From Rhodospirillales bacterium (GTDB lineage Bacteria > Pseudomonadota > Alphaproteobacteria > CACIAM-22H2), in contig JAEUKY010000085.1 of NCBI GenBank assembly GCA_016794005.1, forward strand, positions 1-40,546: DNA of 40,546 nucleotides, in the 5' to 3' direction. Position numbers and translations under genes: made by a program. The notes below the pieces were generated by a model that was given only the letters and a program-made list of their open reading frames with translations, was not told the origin of the DNA and searched no databases. Positions 33,814 through 40,546 of this stretch are shown one piece after another (position 1 is the stretch's first letter; each line of letters starts with the position of its first letter).

Positions 33814-34773
33814 TCACGCCGCCTTCGACGCCACGTTGTCGACGTACCAGCGATAGGCGTCGGCGAGACCCGGTTCGAGGTCGATCTTCGGCCGCCAGCC
33901 CAGCGCCATCAGGCGCGACGGATCGGTGAGCTTGCGCGGCGCGCCGTTGGGCTTGCTCGTGTCGAAGGCGAGGGAACCGGAATAGCCGGCGACCTTGCAC
34001 ACCGTGCGCGCGAATTCGGCGATCGTCACTTCCTTGCCCGTGCCCACGTTGAACGCGTCGAGCCCGGTATAGTTCTTCATCAGGAACACGCACGCGTCGG
34101 CGAGGTCGTCCACGTGCATGAACTCGCGCATCGGCGAACCGTCGCCCCAGACCGGGATCGTCGGGTCGCCCGCGAGCTTCGCGCGATGCACCTTGGCGAT
34201 GATCGCGGCGGGCACGTGGCCCATCTCCAGGTCGTAGTTGTCGTGCGGCCCGTAGAGATTGGTCGGCATGCAGGCGATGAAATCGACGCCGTACTGCTTC
34301 TTGTAGGCGTGGCACATCTTGAGACCGGCGATCTTGGCGATCGCGTACCACTCGTTCGTCGGTTCGAGCGGGCCGGTCAGCAGCGCATCCTCGCGCATCG
34401 GCTGCGGGGCAAGGCGCGGATAGATGCAGGTCGAGCCGAGGAACAGCAGCTTGCGCACGCCCGCCTTCCAGGCGCCGTGCATCACCGCGCTCTGGATCGC
34501 GAGATTCTCGTAGAGGAATTCGGCCGGGCGCGAGTTGTTGGCGTGGATGCCGCCCACGCGCGCGGCCGCGAGGAACACGGCGTCCGGCTTCTCGCGCGCG
34601 AGCCATTCCTCGACCGGGCCCTGGCGCGTCAGGTCGAGTTCGGCCTTCGGCGCGGTCAGGATCGTGCACTTCTCCGCCGCCAGGCGCCGCACGAGGGCGG
34701 CTCCCACCATGCCGCGGTTGCCCGCGACGAAGACGCGTTTGCCGGAAAGATCGAATTCAGCCCGATCGGTCAT
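33814..34773 (-). CDS. fcl: GDP-L-fucose synthase
   Basis: A 319-residue epimerase-reductase. The NADP loop is [14 protein letters not shown] (18-31). Catalytic Ser114 and the nearby Cys116 lie in LGSTCIYP, Tyr143 and Lys147 in WYAIAK, and His177 in [10 protein letters not shown], so the epimerase and reductase residues are complete. It converts GDP-4-keto-6-deoxymannose to GDP-L-fucose for surface polysaccharide or glycoprotein synthesis. It starts 17 bases inside the end of gmd, so the two are coupled. No glycosyltransferase is adjacent. The length is normal. Confidence 0.96.
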   Translation of the reverse strand: MTDRAEFDLSGKRVFVAGNRGMVGAALVRRLAAEKCTILTAPKAELDLTRQGPVEEWLAREKPDAVFLAAARVGGIHANNSRPAEFLYENLAIQSAVMHGAWKAGVRKLLFLGSTCIYPRLAPQPMREDALLTGPLEPTNEWYAIAKIAGLKMCHAYKKQYGVDFIACMPTNLYGPHDNYDLEMGHVPAAIIAKVHRAKLAGDPTIPVWGDGSPMREFMHVDDLADACVFLMKNYTGLDAFNVGTGKEVTIAEFARTVCKVAGYSGSLAFDTSKPNGAPRKLTDPSRLMALGWRPKIDLEPGLADAYRWYVDNVASKAA

Positions 34774-35827
34774 TGCGGTGGCGCTCCCGTTCGACGAGAC
34801 GGAGGTCGGAATCGACCATCTCCTTCACCAGATCGCGGAAGCTGGTCTTGTGCTTCCAGCCCAGCTTCGTGCGCGCCTTGGTCGGGTCGCCGAGCAGATA
34901 GTCGACTTCGGTCGGCCGGAAATAGCGCGGATCGATCTCGATGAGGACCTCGCCGGTCTTCGCGTCGAGCCCCTTTTCGTCCACGCCCTTGCCCATCCAT
35001 TCGATGGGCCGGCCGATCTGGGCGAAGGCGATCTCGACGAACTGGCGCACGGTCTGCGTCTCGCCGGTGGCGAGCACGTAGTCGTCGCCTTCGGGCTGCT
35101 GCAGCATCAGCCACATGCCTTCGACGTAGTCGCGCGCGTGGCCCCAGTCGCGGAAGCTGTCGATGTTGCCCAGATAGAGCTTCTTCTGCAGGCCGAGCTT
35201 GATGGCGGCGGCGGCCCGGCTGATCTTGCGCGTGACGAACGTCTCGCCGCGCGTCGGGCCCTCGTGGTTGAACAGGATGCCGTTCGAGGCGTGGATGCCG
35301 TAGGCCTCGCGGTAGTTGACCGTGATCCAGTAGGCGTAGAGCTTGGCGGCCGCATAGGGGCTGCGCGGATAGAAGGGCGTCTTCTCGCTCTGCGGGCGCT
35401 CCTGCACCAGGCCGTACAGTTCCGACGTCGACGCCTGGTAGAAGCGCGCCGTCTTCTCCATGCCGAGGATGCGGATGGCTTCCAGCAGGCGCAGCGTGCC
35501 GATGCCGTCGGCGTTGGCCGTGTATTCCGGCGTCTCGAAGCTGACCGCGACGTGGCTCTGCGCCGCGAGATTGTAGATCTCGGTCGGCTGGGTCTGCTGG
35601 ACGAGGCGGATCAGGTTCGTCGCGTCGGTCAGGTCGCCGTAATGCATGAAGAAGCGCACGCCGTGCTCGTGCCGGTCGGCATAGAGATGGTCGACGCGCG
35701 CGGTGTTGAACGACGACGAGCGGCGCTTCACCCCGTGGACGATATAGCCCTTCTGCAGCAGCAGTTCGGCCAGATAGGCGCCGTCCTGGCCCGTGACGCC
35801 GGTGATGAGTGCGACTTTCTGCGACAT
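34757..35827 (-). CDS. gmd: GDP-mannose 4,6-dehydratase
   Basis: A 356-residue short-chain dehydrogenase-like enzyme. The NADP loop is [13 protein letters not shown] (9-21), Thr134 and Glu136 are in STSELYG, and Tyr158 and Lys162 in SPYAAAK, the full dehydratase active site. [15 protein letters not shown] is a known family segment. It turns GDP-D-mannose into GDP-4-keto-6-deoxymannose, which fcl uses. The ATG at 35827 is preferred over an in-frame codon at 35869 because the sequence [16 protein letters not shown] is the family start. GGAAG lies before it. Confidence 0.96.
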   Translation of the reverse strand: MSQKVALITGVTGQDGAYLAELLLQKGYIVHGVKRRSSSFNTARVDHLYADRHEHGVRFFMHYGDLTDATNLIRLVQQTQPTEIYNLAAQSHVAVSFETPEYTANADGIGTLRLLEAIRILGMEKTARFYQASTSELYGLVQERPQSEKTPFYPRSPYAAAKLYAYWITVNYREAYGIHASNGILFNHEGPTRGETFVTRKISRAAAAIKLGLQKKLYLGNIDSFRDWGHARDYVEGMWLMLQQPEGDDYVLATGETQTVRQFVEIAFAQIGRPIEWMGKGVDEKGLDAKTGEVLIEIDPRYFRPTEVDYLLGDPTKARTKLGWKHKTSFRDLVKEMVDSDLRLVERERHRNDRSG

Positions 35828-35855
35828 TGGACTTCCGTAAAAGAGGCGTCGAGGA

Positions 35856-35874
35856 GGGGGGTTTAGCACCCCCC
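35856..35874 (-). terminator. Possible weak terminator at the end of ispE
   Basis: GGGGGG and CCCCCC pair around TTTAGCA; the ispE stop codon lies in the loop. On the minus strand a short T-run comes about 20 bases later, so it is at best a weak stop between ispE and gmd. Confidence 0.3.
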
Positions 35875-36744
35875 GCGAGGCCCGACAACGGCGGCTTCCG
35901 GCGGTTTATGCCATCCCCCGGCGGCGATCCACCAGCCGGGCGGGGCGCCGGCGCGCAAGGCCGTTTCGGCCGTTTTCGCGCCCGCCCGGTCCGCGAACAG
36001 GGCAAAGCACGTCGCCCCGCTGCCCGACATGCGCGCGATCAGGGCTCCCGGCAGGCTTTCCAGTGCGGCCAGCACCTCGCCGATCGCCGGTGCGAGTGCC
36101 GTTGCCGGTTCCGCCAGATCGTTCGAGGTGCCCGTCAGCGCACGCGCGAGGCCGGCCGCGTCGCCCGGGATCGCGAACCGGGCCGGCGTCGAGAACGGGC
36201 CGCCGCGTGCGGCGAAGACCTGCCGGGTCGCCACGGCGATGCCCGGGTTGGCGAGCAGGACCCCCGCTTCCGGCAGCGGGCCGGCCGGTTCGAGGATCTC
36301 GCCGGTTCCCGACATCCATGCGGGCATGCCGGCAAGGCAGACCGGAACGTCCGCGCCCAGGTCGCGCGCGATCCGCGCGAGGCGGGCGGGTTCCGGCAGG
36401 CGGCCATGCAGCCGGCCCAGTGCACGCAGCGTGGCCGCCGCGTCGGCCGAACCGCCGCCGATGCCGCTGGCGACCGGCAGGTTCTTGGTCAGCCGGATGG
36501 CGGCACCGCCCGCCGCGCCGAACGCCTGCGCCGCCCGCAGCGCGAGATTGTCGAGCGTATCGCCCAGTGCCGCCGCGAAGGGACCGTCGACCGACAGGGC
36601 GGTCGCGTCGCCGGGCGCCACCGCGAGCGTGTCGCCGATATCGGCGAACGCGACGAGCGAGTCGAGCAGGTGATGGCCGTCCGCGCGCCGGCCGACGACG
36701 CGCAGCGACAGGTTCAGCTTCGCGGGCGCGAATTCGACGATCAT
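35863..36744 (-). CDS. ispE: 4-diphosphocytidyl-2-C-methyl-D-erythritol kinase
   Basis: A 293-residue GHMP kinase of the MEP isoprenoid pathway. It starts [20 protein letters not shown] with catalytic Lys9, has the ATP loop [20 protein letters not shown] (90-109), the catalytic Asp132 in GADVPVCL and the final GHMP motif [12 protein letters not shown]. It phosphorylates CDP-methylerythritol at the 2-hydroxyl. The ATG overlaps the stop of the upstream methyltransferase gene by four bases. The length is normal; the gene is likely essential. Confidence 0.96.
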   Translation of the reverse strand: MIVEFAPAKLNLSLRVVGRRADGHHLLDSLVAFADIGDTLAVAPGDATALSVDGPFAAALGDTLDNLALRAAQAFGAAGGAAIRLTKNLPVASGIGGGSADAAATLRALGRLHGRLPEPARLARIARDLGADVPVCLAGMPAWMSGTGEILEPAGPLPEAGVLLANPGIAVATRQVFAARGGPFSTPARFAIPGDAAGLARALTGTSNDLAEPATALAPAIGEVLAALESLPGALIARMSGSGATCFALFADRAGAKTAETALRAGAPPGWWIAAGGWHKPPEAAVVGPRGGC

Positions 36745-37478
36745 CGCGCGCGGCCAAGACCGGGTGCCGCCGCCCCGGCGCGCACGCGGCCGCGGGCATG
36801 CGCGTGCGCGCGCACCGGCGTGGGCGCATAGAGGGTCTTGGTCGCCTCGACCAGCGCCACGCCGGCAAGGGCCGGGAACGCGCGCGCACCCGCCGCTTCC
36901 CACGCGTCGGCCGAGGACAGCCACAGCCGCCCGCCGAAGGGCGGCATGAACAGGCCGCTGCGCGTCTGCTGGGGCACGAACAGGTTGTCGCGCAGCAGGT
37001 GCCTGATCTGGCCGATCGTATAGGGATGGCCGTGGCCGAAGGGCGTGCGGTCGAGCCGCGCCCAGATGCCGCGCCGGTTGGGCACCACGATCAGCACGCA
37101 CCCGCTTCCCGTGAGCACGCGCCACACTTCGCGCAGGAACGGGCGCAGCGATTCCGCGTGCTCGACCGCATGGACGAGCAGCACGCGGTCGACCGACATG
37201 TCGGGCAGCGGCAGCGCCTCTTCCTCGACGAGGCTGGTCGCGTTGGGGCCCTCCGGCGGCCAGTGCAGCACGCCCTGCGGGGCCGGCATCATCGCGATGC
37301 AGCGCGTCGAGGCCTGGTGGAACCCGCGCAGATAGGGCACGGCATAGCCGAGCCCCAGCACCGACTGGCCGTTCGTGTCGGGCCACATCTCGGCGATCTG
37401 GCGCGCGATCAGCCGCCGCGCGGTCTGGCCGAGCGGGCTTGCGTAAAAATCGCGGAGATCGACGACATCGGTCCACAT
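36741..37478 (-). CDS. SAM-dependent methyltransferase
   Basis: A 245-residue class I methyltransferase. The SAM loop region reads SVLGLGYAVPYLRGF (about 39-53), the acidic strand LPLPDMSVDRVLLVHAVEHAE follows (about 90-110), and LREVWRVLTGSGCVLIVVPNR is the motif after the acceptor. The C-terminus is Arg/Ala-rich and low complexity. Overlap with ispE as ATGA suggests coupled translation, although the substrate is unrelated or unknown. The start MWTDVVDLRDFYASPLGQTA is the usual beginning of this family, often found near hydroxyacylglutathione hydrolase genes; no such gene is seen here. Confidence 0.9.
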   Translation of the reverse strand: MWTDVVDLRDFYASPLGQTARRLIARQIAEMWPDTNGQSVLGLGYAVPYLRGFHQASTRCIAMMPAPQGVLHWPPEGPNATSLVEEEALPLPDMSVDRVLLVHAVEHAESLRPFLREVWRVLTGSGCVLIVVPNRRGIWARLDRTPFGHGHPYTIGQIRHLLRDNLFVPQQTRSGLFMPPFGGRLWLSSADAWEAAGARAFPALAGVALVEATKTLYAPTPVRAHAHARGRVRAGAAAPGLGRAR

Positions 37479-37562
37479 GGCGGGCGGAGTTTCCGACGGC
37501 GCGCGGAATTGCGCAACTTCGCTCCCCCTTCGCGCCGCCTTCCTGCTTAAGATGGCGCGGCG

Positions 37563-39344
37563 ATGGAACAGATCAACCACCTCATCCTGCTGGGCGGATT
37601 CCTGATCGTGGTGAGCATCCTTGCCGGGATGTTCTCCTCGCGGCTGGGCGCCCCGCTGCTGCTCGTGTTCCTCGGTCTGGGCATGCTGGCAGGCGAGGAC
37701 GGGCCGGGCGGCATCAAGTTCGACGATTTCCACCTGACCTATCTCGTGGGCTCGGTAGCGCTGGCCATCGTGCTGTTCGACGGCGCGCTGCGCACGCCGC
37801 GCCAGGCGATCCGCATCGCGTGGCGGCCGGCACTGGGACTCGCCACCGTCGGCGTGCTGATGACCGCGGGGCTGATCGGCGTGGTCGCGTGGTGGGCGCT
37901 CGACCTGCCGCCGGTCGCGGCGTTCCTCGTGGGGGCCGTCGTCGCGTCGACCGACGCGGCGGCGGTTTTCCTGCTGCTCAACATGGGCGGCACCGAACTC
38001 AACAAGCGCGTCACGGCGACGCTGGAGGTCGAAAGCGGCGTCAACGACCCGATGGCGGTGTTCCTCACCATCGCGTGCGTCGAGTATCTCCTGAACCCGG
38101 CCGCGGGGACGGGCCTGCACATGTTCGCGTTCTTCGCGGTCCAGATGCTGGGCGGGGCCGCGATCGGGATCGTCGGCGGCTTCGCGCTGGTCTGGCTCGT
38201 CAACCGCGCCGATCTCGCGGGCGGGCTCTATCCGGTGCTGTGCGCGGCTTTCGCGGTGACGGTGTTCGCGGCCGCGCAGTCGGTCGAGGCGTCGGGCTTC
38301 CTTGCGGTCTATCTCGCGGGCCTCGTGCTGGGCAACCGGCGCCACCGCGCGCAGGCGACGATCCTGCGCTTCCACGACGGGCTCGCGTGGATCGCGCAGA
38401 TCGTCATGTTCCTGCTGCTCGGCATGCTCGTGACGCCCTCGAAGCTGCTGCAGAACCTGTGGGGCGAGCTTGCCATCGCCTTCGCGCTGATCTTCGTGGC
38501 GCGCCCGCTTGCCGTGCTGGCGTGCCTCGCCTTCTCGCGCTTCGGCAAGCGCGAGCGCGCGTTCATCGCGTGGGTCGGGCTGCGCGGGGCCGTCCCCATC
38601 TTCCTCGCCTCGATCCCGGTCATCGCCGGCGTGCCGGACGCGATGGTCTATTTCAACGTCGCGTTCGTCGTCGTGTTCGCCTCGCTCGTCGTGCAGGGCT
38701 GGACGGTGGGGCCGGCGGCGCGTTTCCTCGGCCTCGCCCTGCCGCCGCACACCGAGCAGGTCGGCCGCAGCGATCTCGACCTGCCCGTCGTCGCCGACCG
38801 CGACGCGGCGAGCTGGCGCGTGGCCCCCGGCAGCCCGGCGCTCGACAAGCCCTTCGCCGATCTCGCCCTGCCGCGGCGCGCGCGCATCATCGCGGTCATC
38901 CGCGACGGCACGCTGATGAACCGGCAGGAGCTCGACCGGCTGGCACCCGACGACCAGATCATCGGCCTCGTGCCGCCCGAACACACGATGGCGCTCGACC
39001 GGCTGTTCGCCACGCGGCCCGTGCGGCGCAAGAAGTTCGACGACGGCGGCGAGTTCGTCTTCGCAGGCGATCTCCGGCTCGACGCGCTGTGCGTGCAGTA
39101 CGGCCTGCCCTTCGATCCGGCCGACGGCGAGGTGACGCTGGCCGAGTATCTCGCGGCCCGCCTCGGCCCCGACGCCGTGGTCGGCGACCGCGTGACGTTC
39201 GGCCCCGTCGAGCTCGTCGTGCAGGAGATCGCCAAGGGCCGCGCGGTCAAGGTCGGGCTCGAGCTGGAAACGCCGGACGAGCGCCTGCCGGTGGTGCGCG
39301 TCGTCCACCGCATCCGCGACGCGCTGCGCGCACTGGTCCGTTGA
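37563..39344 (+). CDS. K+/H+ antiporter, NhaP2/CvrA type
   Basis: A 593-residue CPA1 antiporter. About twelve membrane segments fill residues 8-390. The transport motifs are STDAAAVF and ESGVNDPMAVF. After residue about 415 a cytoplasmic regulatory part follows: a TrkA_C-like domain (SWRVAPGSPALDKPFADLAL to LVPPEH) and a CorC/HlyC-like domain (FVFAGDLRLDALCVQYGLPF to LELETPDERLP). This domain order is that of NhaP2/CvrA, which exports K+ (or Na+) in exchange for protons and supports osmotic and pH balance. It is divergent from the methyltransferase by 84 bases. The ATG at 37563 directly precedes the first helix. Confidence 0.93.
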   Translation: MEQINHLILLGGFLIVVSILAGMFSSRLGAPLLLVFLGLGMLAGEDGPGGIKFDDFHLTYLVGSVALAIVLFDGALRTPRQAIRIAWRPALGLATVGVLMTAGLIGVVAWWALDLPPVAAFLVGAVVASTDAAAVFLLLNMGGTELNKRVTATLEVESGVNDPMAVFLTIACVEYLLNPAAGTGLHMFAFFAVQMLGGAAIGIVGGFALVWLVNRADLAGGLYPVLCAAFAVTVFAAAQSVEASGFLAVYLAGLVLGNRRHRAQATILRFHDGLAWIAQIVMFLLLGMLVTPSKLLQNLWGELAIAFALIFVARPLAVLACLAFSRFGKRERAFIAWVGLRGAVPIFLASIPVIAGVPDAMVYFNVAFVVVFASLVVQGWTVGPAARFLGLALPPHTEQVGRSDLDLPVVADRDAASWRVAPGSPALDKPFADLALPRRARIIAVIRDGTLMNRQELDRLAPDDQIIGLVPPEHTMALDRLFATRPVRRKKFDDGGEFVFAGDLRLDALCVQYGLPFDPADGEVTLAEYLAARLGPDAVVGDRVTFGPVELVVQEIAKGRAVKVGLELETPDERLPVVRVVHRIRDALRALVR

Positions 39345-39407
39345 AGCGGCCCGCGCGGGCCTCTAGTGTGGCGGTCCCCGAAGCAGAAACGCCCCGGAGC
39401 CGCCCCG

Positions 39408-40016
39408 ATGAAGCTCGCCTACAGTTCCGCCAGCCCCTACGTGCGCAAGGTCATGATCGTCGCTCTCGAATGCGGTCTCGCCGACCGGATCGAGAAGGTC
39501 CCGACCGCCGTGCGCCCCGACCAGCCGAACACGGCGCTGGGCCGCGACAACCCGCTGATGAAGGTGCCCACGCTGACGACCGACGGCGGCGAGGTGCTGT
39601 TCGACAGCCGCGTCATCTGCGCCTATCTCGACTCGCTGCATTCGGGCCGCAAGCTGATCCCCGAGGCGGGCGGGGCGCGCTGGAAGGCGCTGCGCCTGGA
39701 AGCGCAGGGCGACGGCATGACCGACGCGGGCATCCTCGTGCGCTACGAGTCGACGCTGCGCCCGGAGAACCTGCGCTGGAAGGAATGGATCGACGGCCAG
39801 ACGCTGAAGGTCATGCAGGGCCTCGACGCGCTGGAAAAGGAGCCCGAGCAGCTTGCCGGCGACCTGACCGTCGGCCAGATCGCCATCGCGTGCGGTATCG
39901 GCTGGATGCAGTTCCGCTCGATCTTCGGCGACCTGTTCGCCGGAAAGCCGAAGCTGAAGGCGTGGTTCGACAGGATGTCGGAACGCCCGTCCTTCAAGGC
40001 CACCATCCCGGCGTGA
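39408..40016 (+). CDS. Glutathione S-transferase family protein
   Basis: A 202-residue GST. The thioredoxin-like domain begins MKLAYSSASPYVRKVMIVAL, where a Ser in the SASPYVRK loop is the likely glutathione-activating residue, and includes NPLMKVPTLTTDGGEVLFDS (the cis-Pro loop and glutathione carboxylate site). The helical domain spans about 85-200. It may conjugate or reduce electrophiles; no particular substrate is indicated. Its TGA overlaps the next gene's start as GTGA, so the two are coupled. Confidence 0.93.
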   Translation: MKLAYSSASPYVRKVMIVALECGLADRIEKVPTAVRPDQPNTALGRDNPLMKVPTLTTDGGEVLFDSRVICAYLDSLHSGRKLIPEAGGARWKALRLEAQGDGMTDAGILVRYESTLRPENLRWKEWIDGQTLKVMQGLDALEKEPEQLAGDLTVGQIAIACGIGWMQFRSIFGDLFAGKPKLKAWFDRMSERPSFKATIPA

Positions 40017-40411
40017 CGGCCGACGAAATCGTCGCCGCCCTCGGGCTCGCACCGCATCCCGAGGGCGGCCACTACCGCGAGACGTTCCGCCACGTGCCGC
40101 CGGGCGGCGGGCGCGGGGCGATGACCGCGATCTACTATCTCCTGAAGGCGGGCGAGCGTTCGCACTGGCATCGCGTGGACGCGGCCGAGATCTGGCACTG
40201 GTACGCCGGATCGCCGCTCGCCTTATATATGCCCGAGCGCCGCACGCTCGGCCCCGACATCGCCGCCGGCCAGCGCCCGCAGATCACGGTTCCCGCCAAC
40301 GAATGGCAGAGTGCCGAAAGCCTCGGTGCTTGGACGCTCGTCGGCTGCACGGTCGGCCCGGCGTTCGAGTTCGCGGGCTTCGAGATGGCGCCGGAAGGGT
40401 GGAACCCCTAA
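40013..40411 (+). CDS. Cupin domain protein, DUF985 family
   Basis: A 132-residue single-domain cupin. It begins at GTG 40013, inside the GST stop, giving VTADEIVAALGLAPHPEGGH; the family motifs are PHPEGGHYRETF, YYLLKAGERSHWHRVDAAEIWHWY and AWTLVGCTVGPAFEFAGFEM. The His and Glu residues of the SHWHRVDAAEIWHW segment are the likely metal ligands. DUF985 cupins have no agreed function. The stop overlaps that of the convergent gene by four bases. Confidence 0.92.
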   Translation: MTADEIVAALGLAPHPEGGHYRETFRHVPPGGGRGAMTAIYYLLKAGERSHWHRVDAAEIWHWYAGSPLALYMPERRTLGPDIAAGQRPQITVPANEWQSAESLGAWTLVGCTVGPAFEFAGFEMAPEGWNP

Positions 40412-40546
40412 CGCCCCTCCTGCCGCCACGCCGCGAAGGCGAGGCCGAGGCAGAGGAGGAAGGTGAGCAGGCCCGGCATCAGCGGCATCTGGGAAACGCC
40501 GGTCACGACGAAATCGCCGTTCGCCTTGAAGCCGATCCAGCCGCGC
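40408..40546 (-). CDS. C-terminus of an unidentified membrane protein
   Basis: The gene runs off the right edge; only the last 45 or so residues are seen, ending MPLMPGLLTFLLCLGLAFAA then WRQEGR and a TAG stop. This is a single hydrophobic helix with a short basic cytoplasmic tail, after a strand-like GWIGFKANGDFVVTGVSQ segment. The family cannot be named from this fragment. Confidence 0.6.
   Translation of the reverse strand, partial: RGWIGFKANGDFVVTGVSQMPLMPGLLTFLLCLGLAFAAWRQEGR

Noticed and set aside
35856-35874. Strong terminator isolating gmd from ispE
   Set aside because: The stem is only six G-C pairs with the stop codon in the loop, and the T-run is too distant. Listed only as a weak candidate.

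Overview
The window is a GC-rich chromosomal segment of an alphaproteobacterium, probably Rhodospirillales-like. The lineage call rests on a GapR/DUF2312 protein, a PhaR-type polyhydroxyalkanoate (PHA) regulator, DUF1244 and DUF4136-like/YbjQ small proteins, GntR/FCD-controlled Liv-type transport, and very high third-position GC. I see no plasmid, phage, transposase or CRISPR signal. It reads as packed, ordinary chromosome; no gene-free stretch exceeds about 150 bases.

Layout. 1-2145: the end of an N-formylglutamate amidohydrolase, a coupled GCS2-type carboxylate-amine ligase, a DUF1244 protein and gapR. 2150-6431: a compact PHB locus with phaR divergent from a small PhaE/PhaM-like protein, an unusually overlapped short PHA synthase, phaA and phaB, closed by a clear terminator. 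6507-18030: a DMT exporter, a PAS-GGDEF-EAL protein, a lipoprotein plus YbjQ pair, a four-PAS hybrid histidine kinase, a PfkB kinase, a TPR protein, an orphan peptide-type substrate-binding protein and a MASE1 histidine kinase. 18140-25699: a racemase-fold protein without catalytic cysteines, an FMN reductase, a divergent AroE-like dehydrogenase, two chemoreceptors and an intradiol dioxygenase.

25802-33662 is a catabolic and transport module. A GntR/FCD regulator and a RutE-like reductase run leftward. An extradiol (VOC) dioxygenase, a FAH-family enzyme and a Liv-type ABC importer (binding protein, LivH, LivM-LivG fusion, LivF) run rightward. The probable logic is import of an aromatic or related acid, ring opening and processing of the product, under a regulator transcribed from the shared intergenic region.

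33691-40546: tRNA-Gln(TTG), gmd and fcl (GDP-L-fucose synthesis), ispE with a coupled methyltransferase, a NhaP2-type K+/H+ antiporter, a GST, a DUF985 cupin and the C-terminus of a membrane protein.

Most noteworthy points: the roughly 215-275 base out-of-frame overlap between the PhaE-like gene and phaC; a chemoreceptor that carries the dCache_1AA amino-acid-binding residues and lies 10 bases upstream of a dioxygenase gene; a racemase-fold and an AroE-fold protein that have lost the family's defining residues; and the compact dioxygenase-FAH-transporter operon. All functional calls are by motif recognition; no database search was run.
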